From assembly GCA_034004685.1 (NCBI GenBank), contig JAVEWG010000017.1, forward strand, positions 6,519 through 70,518: a DNA stretch of 64,000 bases. The letters run 5' to 3'. Below are positions 5,986 to 14,886 of this stretch, one piece after another (the stretch's first letter is position 1; each line of letters starts with the position of its first letter). Below the pieces are notes generated by a model. That model ran no database searches, had not been told where the DNA came from, and was given only the letters and a program-made list of their open reading frames with translations. Source of the DNA: JAEUNX01 sp034004685. Lineage in GTDB: Bacteria; Pseudomonadota; Gammaproteobacteria; Burkholderiales; Rhodocyclaceae. Both the position numbers and the translations under genes were made by a program.

Positions 5986-8900
5986 TTACCGATCGTGCTG
6001 GGCCGCTTTGGCGGCCATGACGGCGTCTTTCAAAAGCTGGTTGCGTTCCACTGTTAGCGCGTCCAGGCGCTGGCGCTTCTCCGCGGGCGTAAGGGTCTGG
6101 TCGCGGCGGGTAGCCAGCATGTCCCCGTTGATCCCCTGGAGGCTCTTGGCGGCCCGCCCCAGGGGCTTGGCTTCCCCGGCCAGGGGGCTCAGCTCCTTCT
6201 GATCGGCGATCTCCGGCCGGCCCATGCGATCCAGAGCCCGCAGCGTCCCCTGCAGGCGGTCCGCCTCGCCCAGCATGTCGTAGAACTGATCCTCGAACCG
6301 GGTGTGCTGGGCCGGCTCCTGGGCGTAGAAGCGGCGCACCACCGGCAGCTGATCGGTGCGAGGCGAGGGCAGGCGGTCGTTGAAGAAGGCCCGGTCGGTC
6401 AGCATCAGGCCGTACATGGCCCAGGTGCTGAGGTAGCCCCGCAACAGGGCTTCCGCCCGAGCCGGGTTCACCTGCAGGGATTCGGGCATGTCCCGGGTGG
6501 CCATCCCGAGGGCCTTCATGGTTTCAGAGGTGCCCGACTTGGCGCGCAGGAAAGGCTGCACGTTCTCCATGCCCGGGGTCTCGATCGGCGCCCCGGTAAA
6601 GCTGTTGCGATTGGTGGCTTGCTCCACCAGGGGCGCGGCGATCTGGGGCATCAGGTTGAGGCTGAAGGTGTTGCCGATGATGCGTGCGAAGTCCTTGCCC
6701 AGGCCCAAGGGGTCGGCATCCATCAGCTTCTCGGTAGTGCGCTCCGCCACGCTGGCCAGGGCCCCAATCTCCCAGATCTTCGGGTAACGGAAGTGCTGGT
6801 CGCCGACGAAGAAATGCCAGTTCGCGTCCCGATCCCAGTCGGGGAGATCGGCATATCGGGGGTCATTCCGGTTCAGCAGGTAGAGCCCCACGGACGTCAG
6901 CGCCAGCATGGCCGCCTTGGCGCCGATGGCGGCCCGGTTGGGGTCGTGGGCCAGGCCCCGGGCGAGGCGATCGAAGGACACCACCGCCGGCCGCAGAAAC
7001 ATCACCGTATCATAGAGAAAGCCCAAGGCCTTGGAGTCCCCGCGCATGGCGAAGTCGGTGGATACCTCCCGGCCCTGATAGGCCGCATGCCGTGGATGCT
7101 CGCCGCGGGCGATAGCCTGCCGGTACTCGCCCAGGCGGGTGGAAGCTTCGAAAGCATCGCCAAGCGTTTCGATGAAGCCCATCAATTTGTCTGGCGCATC
7201 CAGCACCGTGCGGTAATCGATCCCCTGCTTGTTGTAGAACTTCTCCAGCTTCGCCCGCAGGTGGCCTTCGTCGAGGTAGAGGCTGGAAAGACCCCCGCCG
7301 TTGGCCAGGAAGTCGCGGTAGGTTTGGTCTTGGGTGATGCGTGACTGCATGCCCCGGATCGAATCCAGCACCGGACGGAAGCCTGAGCGGCTCATGATGG
7401 CGCCCATGAGAGTGTCCCGGGCGATGTTGGCAATCATGAAGTCCGGGGTCAGGGTGATGGCCGCTTGTCCGATGCGCTTCGGGAGCCCCAGCCACTTGGT
7501 GAGCCAGTCCATCGGCGGCCGATCGATGGCGGACAGGGCCCGGTAGAGGATGGGATCGGCCACCTCGTACCAGACGGGTTCCCCGCCCTTGAGCACCGCC
7601 ACCACGTTTCCCCCGGCCGGCGGCTGATTGGTCAGGAGGAACTCAAACGACGCGGCGTCGCCGTCGGCCTTGATGCCGTAGCGCTCGAACATGGCCTGAA
7701 GAACTTGATCACCGCCGATTTTCACCGGACGTGCGCCTGGCGGAATCTTCGTCATGAACTTGCCGCCGCCGGGACGGCTGGCGAGCTGGGCGATCTTGAG
7801 GCGGGCTTCGTTTTTTACGGCCCGGTCGATCAGCATGGCGGCGTTGCCAAGCATGTTTCCGAGCACGTCACGAATGTTTTCCGTGCCGCCGGTCAGGGCT
7901 TGAATCCCGGCCCAGTCTCCGGGCTTGCCCTTCATGCCGCCGGGCTGGGACACGCGGTGGAAGGGCAAATACTCGGTGCGCTTCCATAGGGCGCGAGTCC
8001 GGGGGTTGAGCACGCCATGCGCTTCGGCGAAATCGAGAACCCCACGATTGAAGGCCTGGTATTCGGCGAAGGCCTTGCGGAATTCCGGCGTGGCCAGACC
8101 CAGCATTCCCCGGATCTCGCCCGGGGTGAACAGGTGCTCCCGGCCCTGGATCCGCAGTTCCTGGGCCGAGCGGCCGACGAAGTACAGCAGGGCATCGTCC
8201 AGGCGCTCGGCTACGGGCTTCAGGATGTCCTGCAGGCCTTTGCCGCGGTAGGTGAAGGAGCCGTCGGCGTTCTTCACCGGGTAGCCGTAGCGCACCGCGC
8301 CATCGGCAATCGAGGCGCTGGCGCGGCTCAGACGAGCGGTTTCGTAGGCCCCGACTGGCTCAATCTTGCCGGTCAGGTCGCGCTCCATCCGATATGCGCC
8401 GTGCAGATCATCGACGGTGGCCTGGCGGAAGCGGTCGAGGATGCCGTTCATGGCCTCGGACAGGGGCCGGTGGTCGCCGATCTTGGAGCGGGCCCGGTCG
8501 AGGGCATCCTGGCCGAACCAAGAAAGCATGCCCTCCCGGGCCTTGAGCATGGTGGGGCCGTAGCGCTTGTCCGTGGTGGCGAAGTTCTCAAGCCAGGCGT
8601 GCACCAAGGGTGCCCGCTGCTGGAGTTCCTCCGGTTGCGTCATCCAAAGCCGGACGCCCTCGGCAAAGCCCTCGCTGACCTTGGTCTGGTCGTAACTGAT
8701 GGACTTCAACTCTTCCCGCAGGGTGGCGTTGCTGCGCCACTGCCGGGAAAGCTCGGGAACACGGGCATCGATCAGGTGGGCCATTTCATGGGCGGTGGTC
8801 TCCAGGTCCGCGTGCTTGCGGATCCGCACTTCCTCATTGCCCCGGCGGAAGAAACCCAGGGTGTTTTTGCCTTTGATCCTCCCGGTATATAGGCTCGCCC

Positions 8901-10710
8901 CCAGATCCTTGGCGAAGTCCACCAGGATGTCTTCCCGGCGGAGAGGGGCTGCGCGGCCCACGGTGGTGGCGTCGGCCGCCGGCAAGCGGTTGTCCTGGAT
9001 GAAGCCGGTGTAGGACGCCCCTGGGGCCATCTGCTGGGTGCGGGCGGCCTGGATGGCTTCGGTTTCGCGCAGGGGTGTGAAGCCGCGGACCGTGCCTGCC
9101 GCCGCGCCCTCTGCTGTGCGAGAACTCGGGAAATCGTGCGCGAGCTGCACGAGCTGATCGATGGGCGCATTGAGCCGGAGAATGCCGACCGGCTCGCCCT
9201 TGGCGACCTTGGCCAGCCATTGGTGATGGCCGTCGAGCACGTAGCCATCGGAGGACACCAGAATGGAGCGGTCGCCCCCCTCGAAGCCCATCGCCTTCTT
9301 GACCTTCTCGGTGGAGAACTCGGCTTGTGTCGGCTTCAAGGTGTCCGGGGAAACGGTCTCCCTGATGTGCTCCACCCCCCTGGCATTGAGGAAGTGGGTC
9401 AGGGCGCCCCGATGCTCGGCTTGGATCTGGGGCATCTGGTCGCGGGGGATGCCGAGGGTGCCGGTGTCGGGGCTAAACGCGGTCCATTCCGGCGCGGATG
9501 CCGGGGCCGGCGTAGCGGGCGAAGCCGTTGGCATCTCAGCGGCCGGCCGTGGCATTTCGCCGGCCTCCGCCTGCAGCGCCTTGAGCGCGGCCCGGCTCAG
9601 GGGCCCGGCGTTGGGGTCAAGGACGGGGGTGGGCGATGTTGCGGGTTCAGGGCTCGCTCGATAGGCCATCCCCGTTTGATTCGTCCCCGGAGAGTTTCCA
9701 GGCCGATCCCCCGGCGCCGCGCCCATTCGTAGATCGGCAGCCTCATTCCCTCGTGCTCGATCCAGATTGAGTTCTTCAGCAGAAGCCGGGACGGCGGGTT
9801 CTCGCAGAACGTTCCGCTCGCTAACCGTTTGATCACGCCATTGCGGGTTGGCTGCCCCGGCAATCTCGCCGCCTGCGCCACGGTCATTTCCAGGCCACCG
9901 ATTTGCACCTTCCGGCAATCCGACCGCCGGTTCGCCTGCGCCAAGCGGTCGGTCCAAATGCAATTCTCCGGACTGAAGTCCTTCGCGACGTCCCGGCGCC
10001 CCATCCACGATTGCGGGCACGGGGCCGGGCCCATATCGGCCAGGAACCGGCTGAAGCTCGCCCGCCATTGCGGGCAAACCTGGACCCCCTTCCCTCCGCA
10101 GTTCCTGAATCCCGAATTTCTCGGATCGTGACATCGGCGAATCATATCCCGCCACGCTTGGTGCTCTTTCTTGAATGCTCGTTGCATCGGTAACCTCCTG
10201 AATGGTGGATTCTGGCGTGATGCCGGGGCGTTCGCGGACGGCCGCCACGCCTTTTTTGGCGGGGCCAATGAGCATCGGAATGGCATTGATGCCCGTATCC
10301 ACTGCGGTGGCGGCCAAGGGGCTGTCAGTCGCCTCCAGGGTCTTGCCGCCGGCCCACCGTCCCGCCTCGGCCAGCTTCTCGAAGGGGTAGGCCACCAGCC
10401 CAGCGGCCTGCTTGCCCATCTCGCCCCGCGGTTGGTACGTCAGGCCTTCGCCGACGGTGCCCACCACGTCGGCGCCGCGTTGATCGGTCAGCCCCAAGGC
10501 GCGGCCGGCCTCGGCAGCCAGCCCGGCAATGCCGGCGACGGGTAGGGCGACGGCCTGGGACGCGAGGTTCGCCCCGGCCTCCAGGGCAGCGCTCAAAGGG
10601 TTGTTGAGGGCAACGGTCTTGAGGGTGCTTGGGCCCCGGTCTTCAGCGGCTGCCAGGGGCGTGAAACCGCGCTTGGGCTCACCCTCGGCCAGTGGGACGA
10701 AGGGCGGCAT
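5986..10710 (-). CDS. Giant phage polyvalent protein (ParB-like, zincin, LPD38-like)
   Basis: 1574 residues. About 420-540 holds a ParB/sulfiredoxin-like domain (SSDGYVLDGHHQWLA). About 630-700 holds a zincin metallopeptidase signature, HEMAHLID followed by SEGFAEGVRLW as the third ligand. About 1060-1330 matches the large polyvalent-associated domain LPD38 (LTPDFMIANIARDT, STDFAMRGDSK). The N-terminus has Ala/Gly-rich hydrophobic helices. Such proteins are packaged and injected with phage DNA, where they act against host defences. The start ATG overlaps the upstream stop by one base (TGATG). Residues about 175-380 are low-complexity because another gene is embedded there in a different frame. 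Confidence 0.8.
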   Translation of the reverse strand: MPPFVPLAEGEPKRGFTPLAAAEDRGPSTLKTVALNNPLSAALEAGANLASQAVALPVAGIAGLAAEAGRALGLTDQRGADVVGTVGEGLTYQPRGEMGKQAAGLVAYPFEKLAEAGRWAGGKTLEATDSPLAATAVDTGINAIPMLIGPAKKGVAAVRERPGITPESTIQEVTDATSIQERAPSVAGYDSPMSRSEKFGIQELRREGGPGLPAMAGELQPVPGRYGPGPVPAIVDGAPGRREGLQSGELHLDRPLGAGEPAVGLPEGANRWPGNDRGAGGEIAGAANPQWRDQTVSERNVLREPAVPASAEELNLDRARGNEAADLRMGAAPGDRPGNSPGTNQTGMAYRASPEPATSPTPVLDPNAGPLSRAALKALQAEAGEMPRPAAEMPTASPATPAPASAPEWTAFSPDTGTLGIPRDQMPQIQAEHRGALTHFLNARGVEHIRETVSPDTLKPTQAEFSTEKVKKAMGFEGGDRSILVSSDGYVLDGHHQWLAKVAKGEPVGILRLNAPIDQLVQLAHDFPSSRTAEGAAAGTVRGFTPLRETEAIQAARTQQMAPGASYTGFIQDNRLPAADATTVGRAAPLRREDILVDFAKDLGASLYTGRIKGKNTLGFFRRGNEEVRIRKHADLETTAHEMAHLIDARVPELSRQWRSNATLREELKSISYDQTKVSEGFAEGVRLWMTQPEELQQRAPLVHAWLENFATTDKRYGPTMLKAREGMLSWFGQDALDRARSKIGDHRPLSEAMNGILDRFRQATVDDLHGAYRMERDLTGKIEPVGAYETARLSRASASIADGAVRYGYPVKNADGSFTYRGKGLQDILKPVAERLDDALLYFVGRSAQELRIQGREHLFTPGEIRGMLGLATPEFRKAFAEYQAFNRGVLDFAEAHGVLNPRTRALWKRTEYLPFHRVSQPGGMKGKPGDWAGIQALTGGTENIRDVLGNMLGNAAMLIDRAVKNEARLKIAQLASRPGGGKFMTKIPPGARPVKIGGDQVLQAMFERYGIKADGDAASFEFLLTNQPPAGGNVVAVLKGGEPVWYEVADPILYRALSAIDRPPMDWLTKWLGLPKRIGQAAITLTPDFMIANIARDTLMGAIMSRSGFRPVLDSIRGMQSRITQDQTYRDFLANGGGLSSLYLDEGHLRAKLEKFYNKQGIDYRTVLDAPDKLMGFIETLGDAFEASTRLGEYRQAIARGEHPRHAAYQGREVSTDFAMRGDSKALGFLYDTVMFLRPAVVSFDRLARGLAHDPNRAAIGAKAAMLALTSVGLYLLNRNDPRYADLPDWDRDANWHFFVGDQHFRYPKIWEIGALASVAERTTEKLMDADPLGLGKDFARIIGNTFSLNLMPQIAAPLVEQATNRNSFTGAPIETPGMENVQPFLRAKSGTSETMKALGMATRDMPESLQVNPARAEALLRGYLSTWAMYGLMLTDRAFFNDRLPSPRTDQLPVVRRFYAQEPAQHTRFEDQFYDMLGEADRLQGTLRALDRMGRPEIADQKELSPLAGEAKPLGRAAKSLQGINGDMLATRRDQTLTPAEKRQRLDALTVERNQLLKDAVMAAKAAQHDR
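9597..10187 (-). CDS. HNH-type homing endonuclease-like gene nested out of frame
   Basis: 196 residues, MQRAFKKEHQAWRDMIRRCH then an FRNCGGKGVQVCPQW, FSRFLADMG, FSPENCIWTDRLAQANRR series. This matches the phage family that reads YRAWxNMxxRC, YGGRGIxVC, F..DMG, GNCRW..RKEQ..NR. The C-terminus has an EWARRRGIGLETLRGRIKRGW repeat-type DNA-binding module. ATG 10187 has an excellent ribosome site (CAGGAGGT, 6 bases upstream). It lies wholly inside the polyvalent gene, same strand, other frame. The HNH catalytic His is not obvious, so activity is uncertain. Confidence 0.72.
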   Translation of the reverse strand: MQRAFKKEHQAWRDMIRRCHDPRNSGFRNCGGKGVQVCPQWRASFSRFLADMGPAPCPQSWMGRRDVAKDFSPENCIWTDRLAQANRRSDCRKVQIGGLEMTVAQAARLPGQPTRNGVIKRLASGTFCENPPSRLLLKNSIWIEHEGMRLPIYEWARRRGIGLETLRGRIKRGWPIERALNPQHRPPPSLTPTPGP

Positions 10711-12320
10711 CAGCGGTAGTGCCCGATCAGCCGGCCGTTGCTGTCGAAGACCTCTGTTCCCTGGTCGGTCTGCCTGCCCAGCGAGTGGCCCTTCATGGCG
10801 GTGTCAGCCTGGAACCGCTTGGGGAGGTCGCCGGCCACCGGAGGTTGCCCGTCCTGCTGCCGAGCGTCGAAGATCGGATCGTCTCCAATCTTGCGGCGGC
10901 CGGCGAGACCTACGGCTTTGGCCAATCCCGGATCGAAGTCCGGATTTTCGCGGCCGGTCGCGGAGAATTGCTGTGTCTTGCGCTTGATATCATCCGGCGA
11001 GAGGCCGGCAACCCGCTCCCGAGCGGCGTCAATCTCGAAGTTCTGGCGCTCCTGCCCAAGCGTCGCCCGGCGATCGGTCGACACGCGCCGGCCATCCAGG
11101 GCCTGCAGCTGGGCTACAAGACCGTCCCGCACGTTCTCGTCGATCTCGTTTGCGATGCGGGTTTCGAGATCGGTGCGCAGGGCCTGCTGGGCGATTCGCT
11201 CGCGCTTTAGTCGGTTGTCGAGCGGGTTGCCGGCGAGCTTTGCCGCTTCGGTTTGAGCGGCAAGATCCTGCCCCCGGGCGGTGATGTCTTGCCCGGAAAG
11301 GGCCACCCCGTGGTTGAGATCCTGCCCTCTGGCGGCGATGTCTTGCCCACGCCGGGCGGTCTGGTTCTGATCTTGCGCGGTCATGAAGTTCGCCTGCTGC
11401 CGGGCGGACAGCCCGGCCGGCATCTCAATGCTGGACCACCCCTTGTCCGACATGCGGGACGAGTCCCCGATGGCCGCCGCTTTCGGAGCGCTTTGCGCAC
11501 TGAAGGTGTTGGGGTCCAGACCCTTCACAACCGCCTCGTTGCGGTAAATGTCCATGGCGCTTCGCCCGGCGGACGCGGCCGGATTCCCGGTCCCGGTGTA
11601 GGTCACGCCGCCTTGGGGGGAAACCTCCCTGGTAATGCCCGGCGCGCCCGGCACCGGTGTCGCCTGGGAGGCTTTGGGCCCCAGAACCTCCGGCGCGGCA
11701 ACCCCCCAGGACGCGCCGTAGAGGCCCGATCCAAGAGTCGGAGGTGGCGGCCCGAACTGCCGCTTGATGGAATCGTCCTCCGGCGCCATGCCAGAGGCGG
11801 CGGCCCGCTGTCCGGCCTTGATCGTGGGACCGACCGGCTGGCCCGTGCCATCCTCCAGCATGGCGTCCAGGCTGTCATAGCCGGCGGACTTCGCCACCTG
11901 GCCAAGGAAGGCATCCTGCTCCGAGGAAAGGATCCGCTCGCCGGTCGATACCCGGATGTGCTCGCCCGTCTCCTTAACCTTGGCGGGGATGGAGTCCGAC
12001 TTCGGGGTGCCGGGGCCTTTGATCTTGCCGCCGTCGGCATACCCCAGGGCCCTATTCACCGCTTGGTCAATCTGCCCGGCCCGCCCGCGAAGGGTGCCGG
12101 CGACACCGGCGGGCGCCTGCTGCTGCGGGGCCGGCTGCGCCTGCTTCTGCACCGGATGTGCGGGGGCCGGCTGGGTCACCGCCGGCACGGGCAAGCCGTA
12201 CTTGGCCGCGATGCGGGACGTGAGCGCTTCGGTGGTTTCCCGAATGGCGCCACCATCGGCGAACCGGCGAGGCAGGTGGGTCGGGATCTCGGTGCGGCGG
12301 GGTGCGCGTGCGGCGGCCAT
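10710..12320 (-). CDS. Virion-associated phage protein (internal/ejection type)
   Basis: 536 residues from ATG 12320, with GGAGGAG upstream. The N-terminal part is Gln/Pro/Ala-rich. Around residues 90-150, GPGTPKSDSIPAKVKETGEHIRVSTGERILS matches the conserved GPGTxxSDSIPAxLSDGEYVI element of large phage structural and tail or internal proteins. A long helical, charged coiled-coil-like stretch (about 340-440) is followed by a compact C-terminus. Placed directly before the polyvalent gene, it is probably a partner packaged or ejected with it. First gene of the late operon, behind the 12350-12367 operator. Confidence 0.65.
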   Translation of the reverse strand: MAAARAPRRTEIPTHLPRRFADGGAIRETTEALTSRIAAKYGLPVPAVTQPAPAHPVQKQAQPAPQQQAPAGVAGTLRGRAGQIDQAVNRALGYADGGKIKGPGTPKSDSIPAKVKETGEHIRVSTGERILSSEQDAFLGQVAKSAGYDSLDAMLEDGTGQPVGPTIKAGQRAAASGMAPEDDSIKRQFGPPPPTLGSGLYGASWGVAAPEVLGPKASQATPVPGAPGITREVSPQGGVTYTGTGNPAASAGRSAMDIYRNEAVVKGLDPNTFSAQSAPKAAAIGDSSRMSDKGWSSIEMPAGLSARQQANFMTAQDQNQTARRGQDIAARGQDLNHGVALSGQDITARGQDLAAQTEAAKLAGNPLDNRLKRERIAQQALRTDLETRIANEIDENVRDGLVAQLQALDGRRVSTDRRATLGQERQNFEIDAARERVAGLSPDDIKRKTQQFSATGRENPDFDPGLAKAVGLAGRRKIGDDPIFDARQQDGQPPVAGDLPKRFQADTAMKGHSLGRQTDQGTEVFDSNGRLIGHYR

Positions 12321-12349
12321 GGCGGCTCCTCCTTCTTGGTTCAGGGGGC

Positions 12350-12367
12350 CGCGCACCTCTTGCGCGC
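12350..12367. promoter_or_regulatory. Shared operator-like site, late operon copy
   Basis: GCGCACCTCTTGCGCGC (12351-12367) is identical over 17 bases to 15479-15495. Each copy lies 30-60 bases ahead of the first gene of one of the two minus-strand operons. Arms CGCGC and GCGCG make it imperfectly palindromic. It is probably bound by one element-encoded regulator; the AlpA-like protein is the obvious candidate. Confidence 0.6.
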
Positions 12368-12398
12368 GTTTCAGAGATATCTTACTGGTGGGTGGCCA

Positions 12399-12749
12399 CT
12401 AAAACCTGTTTCCGTTCCTCGTTTCGAGCCAAATTTTTCTCCAATAGCCCCAGGTCACCCTGACGGGCCGTTCGCCGCCGGCCGCATCAAGGGTGTCGAT
12501 GCCCAGCTCGTCGGCCAGCTGCTCGTCGATGATGAAAGCGTCGCGGCCGTCTCGGTGGTGGGTCTCGGCCGCGATGTCAAAGGCTTCTCGCCGGGTCCAG
12601 CCTTCGCGCTGCTTCTCCAGCACCTCCTGGCGCAGCCATCGTGCTAATGGTGACGAATACGAGCCCCGGGGCCGCCCACCAAGCCGCCCGAGCCGCCGAG
12701 CTGCTTCGGTGATGTCCGTCCGCGTTGGGCCTGCAGCAGGGTCAGTCAT
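12399..12749 (-). CDS. Hypothetical protein, last gene of replication operon
   Basis: 116 residues from ATG 12749, overlapping the dnaB stop by 8 bp. The N-terminal segment (ARRLGRLGGRPRGSYSSPLARWLRQEV) is basic and Gly/Arg-rich, followed by a helical region with HHRDGRDAFIIDEQLADELGID and a Trp-containing tail. No family is recognised. The coupling to dnaB suggests a role with replication or its control. A longer frame exists upstream but lies inside dnaB. Confidence 0.6.
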   Translation of the reverse strand: MTDPAAGPTRTDITEAARRLGRLGGRPRGSYSSPLARWLRQEVLEKQREGWTRREAFDIAAETHHRDGRDAFIIDEQLADELGIDTLDAAGGERPVRVTWGYWRKIWLETRNGNRF

Positions 12750-14109
12750 CGAATCCTCGACTTTTCGCCCGGTAGGCGTTCGCTGTCGCAGGTTGGCGCG
12801 GGTTCGAGCCGCAATAGCGCTCAAAGCGCATCTGCTCGGGCAGGTAGCTCAACATCACATCGCCAACAGGGCCATTCCTGTTTTTGCGCACCAATAGCTC
12901 AGCCACACCCACCCACTCTGGTGAATCGCTGTAAAGCGACTCTCGATGCAGCAGCGCCACGATGTCGGCATCCTGTTCGATCTCGCCCGAGTCGCGCAGG
13001 TCACTCATCAGGGGGCGCTTGTCCGTGCGCGCCTCAACGCCCCGGTTGAGTTGGGCCAAGGCAATTATGTGAATGCCAAGTTCCTTCGCCAGTGCCTTCA
13101 GGCCACGGCTGATGCTGCCTATTTCTTGCGTGCGGTTTTGTCCGTCGCCACGCATCAGCCCCAAGTAATCGATAACCAACAAATCGAGGCCGTGAGTGCG
13201 CTTCATGCGCCTGGCGCGGGATCGGACGAATGGGACGGTTACAGCGGGGGTGTCGTCGATGTACAAGCGATGCTTGCCAGCCGTCGCAAGCTGGTCACTC
13301 ATCGCCCCCCAGGCCGATTCATTCTTGACGCCGGATCGCATGGCATGGACAGATACCCCAGATCGGGCGGACAGAATGCGCATGCCGATTTCACGCTTCG
13401 TCATTTCGAGGGTGAAAAACAGAACGGCACGCCCTGAGTGCGCAGCAAAGTCGGCCACGTTGCAGCCGAAAATGGTTTTGCCTACGGCTGGCCTGGCTGC
13501 AATGATCATAAGTTGCCCAGGCTCAAGCCCTCCGGTCAGGTTGTCAAAACCTTGGAACCCGGTCGGCAGTCCGCCGGTATCGCCACGGCTGTCGGCATAA
13601 ATCATCGCCTCAGCGAAAGCGTCACCAAGGGATGCCGGTTCATTTGTTCTGGCGTCTATCGCTCGCGCAAATGCGGACTCCGCTTCGCTAACCAGATCGT
13701 CAGGTGAGCGGCGCCCAGGGGTGGCGCATGCGGTGTGCAAATCGCTCGCAATACCCTGCAACTGGCGAAGTATTGCCCGTTCATGGACGATCTTGGCATA
13801 GCTGCGAATGTTGGCGGCCGATGGCGTGTTGCAGGCGATTTCACCAAGGTACGCCAGGCCGCCGCAAATCTCTGCCTCGTTCGAGTCATCAAGGGATTCG
13901 GCCAGAGTAACGACATCAACCGCCTTGCCCGCGTTGCAGAGCATGGCGATATGCCGATAAATCCGGCGGTGATCGTCGCGGTAGAAGTCAGCATCAGAAA
14001 TCAGGTCTGCAATGCGGTCGTAGGCGCTGGAATCCAGTAGCAGGCCGCCGATGACGGATTGTTCGGCCTCAATGGAATGCGGGGGAAGGCGAAGGTCTGG
14101 GGCGTTCAT
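12742..14109 (-). CDS. dnaB: Replicative DNA helicase DnaB
   Basis: 455-residue DnaB-family hexameric helicase. The N-terminal collar starts PPHSIEAEQSVIGGLLLD; the RecA-like core has Walker A ARPAVGKT near residue 208, Walker B LLVIDYLGLM, and the C-terminal motifs ALAQLNRGVE, LMSDLRDSGEIEQDADIVALLHR. The start ATG overlaps the preceding stop (ATGA, 14106-14109), which rejects a longer frame to 14148. Together with the upstream O-like initiator it gives the element its own initiation and helicase functions, as in lambda-like or P22-like replication modules. Confidence 0.95.
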   Translation of the reverse strand: MNAPDLRLPPHSIEAEQSVIGGLLLDSSAYDRIADLISDADFYRDDHRRIYRHIAMLCNAGKAVDVVTLAESLDDSNEAEICGGLAYLGEIACNTPSAANIRSYAKIVHERAILRQLQGIASDLHTACATPGRRSPDDLVSEAESAFARAIDARTNEPASLGDAFAEAMIYADSRGDTGGLPTGFQGFDNLTGGLEPGQLMIIAARPAVGKTIFGCNVADFAAHSGRAVLFFTLEMTKREIGMRILSARSGVSVHAMRSGVKNESAWGAMSDQLATAGKHRLYIDDTPAVTVPFVRSRARRMKRTHGLDLLVIDYLGLMRGDGQNRTQEIGSISRGLKALAKELGIHIIALAQLNRGVEARTDKRPLMSDLRDSGEIEQDADIVALLHRESLYSDSPEWVGVAELLVRKNRNGPVGDVMLSYLPEQMRFERYCGSNPRQPATANAYRAKSRGFDD

Positions 14110-14882
14110 GCTGCGGCCCTCCGTGCCTGCTCGCCGGCAGTAGTCCAACGCGCCGCCTCACCCTCCTTCAGGAACCACAGGCTGTACCAGTTACGACGAA
14201 CGGCATTGCGGAAGTGCGCACGCCAGTCCTTCTGGCGCTTCGTTGTCGGCAAGAGGCGGGCTTTGAATTCAGACCAGGCAACCGCCATCATTTCGCTGTC
14301 GATGCCGACCTTCTCTGCATAGTCGAAAATCGTATCGTCTTCAGCAAACGGCTTCTCCCCGGATTCTTTGCAGGACTCAAGGAACGCTTTCAGGGTTGTC
14401 CCTGATTTTTCCCTGATTCCCTTCGGGGGTGCCGGGGCTTGCTCCGGCCCCTTGGTGGTTAATGAGGGATCTTTGACGGTTTGGGTCGCATGGGTGCGGC
14501 CCGTCTCTGCGCATGGGTGCGGCCCCTCCTGTGCATGGGTGCGACCCGTCGCATCTACGCTACCCGTCGCATGGGTGCGGCCCGTAGGGGTTGCATCGGC
14601 GCTACCCGTCAAAGCATTGAGGTTGATCTGATATTGCCGAGTTGTACCTGGCTTGCCTCCCGTCTCGTTGCCGGTGACGGAGACATACCCCGCATCAATA
14701 AGACCGTGCACGATCCGCTGTGCCTGCGATCTGGATAGGCGAGTTTTGCCGGCAATTGTCGCCATAGAGGGCCAGCACCGCCCGTTATCGTCTGCCCAGT
14801 CCGCCAGAGCGAGCAAGGCGAGCAATTCGGAGCCGGCGCCAGGGTATGAGGACCACACCTTTGTCATGACGTGGATGCTCAT
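14106..14882 (-). CDS. O-like replication initiator (winged helix + helicase-interaction tail)
   Basis: 258 residues. Residues about 1-90 are a winged helix domain of the phage O/DnaD type (WSSYPGAGSELLALLALADWAD, WPSMATIAGKTRLSRSQAQRIV). Residues about 91-131 are a Thr/Gly/His-rich linker made by DNA repeats (TGRTHAT). The C-terminus (FDYAEKVGIDSEMM, DWRAHFRNAVRRNWYSLW) resembles tails that load the helicase. ATG 14882 is preferred; GTG 14894 overlaps the previous gene. Directly upstream of and coupled to dnaB. The iterons inside it suggest that it binds its own gene to start replication. Confidence 0.75.
   Translation of the reverse strand: MSIHVMTKVWSSYPGAGSELLALLALADWADDNGRCWPSMATIAGKTRLSRSQAQRIVHGLIDAGYVSVTGNETGGKPGTTRQYQINLNALTGSADATPTGRTHATGSVDATGRTHAQEGPHPCAETGRTHATQTVKDPSLTTKGPEQAPAPPKGIREKSGTTLKAFLESCKESGEKPFAEDDTIFDYAEKVGIDSEMMAVAWSEFKARLLPTTKRQKDWRAHFRNAVRRNWYSLWFLKEGEAARWTTAGEQARRAAA
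14488..14610. repeat. Six 18-bp iterons, candidate replication origin
   Basis: Consensus GCATGGGTGCGGCCCGTC. Copies start at 14488, 14511, 14533, 14551, 14569 and 14593; copies 4 and 6 are the most divergent (GCATCTACGCTACCCGTC, GCATCGGCGCTACCCGTC). Spacing is 18-24 bp. They lie inside the initiator gene just ahead of dnaB, the same arrangement as the lambda origin within gene O. The flank at 14395-14440 is richer in T (CTGATTTTTCCCTGATTCCC) and could be the unwinding region. Confidence 0.6.
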
Positions 14883-14886
14883 GCCG

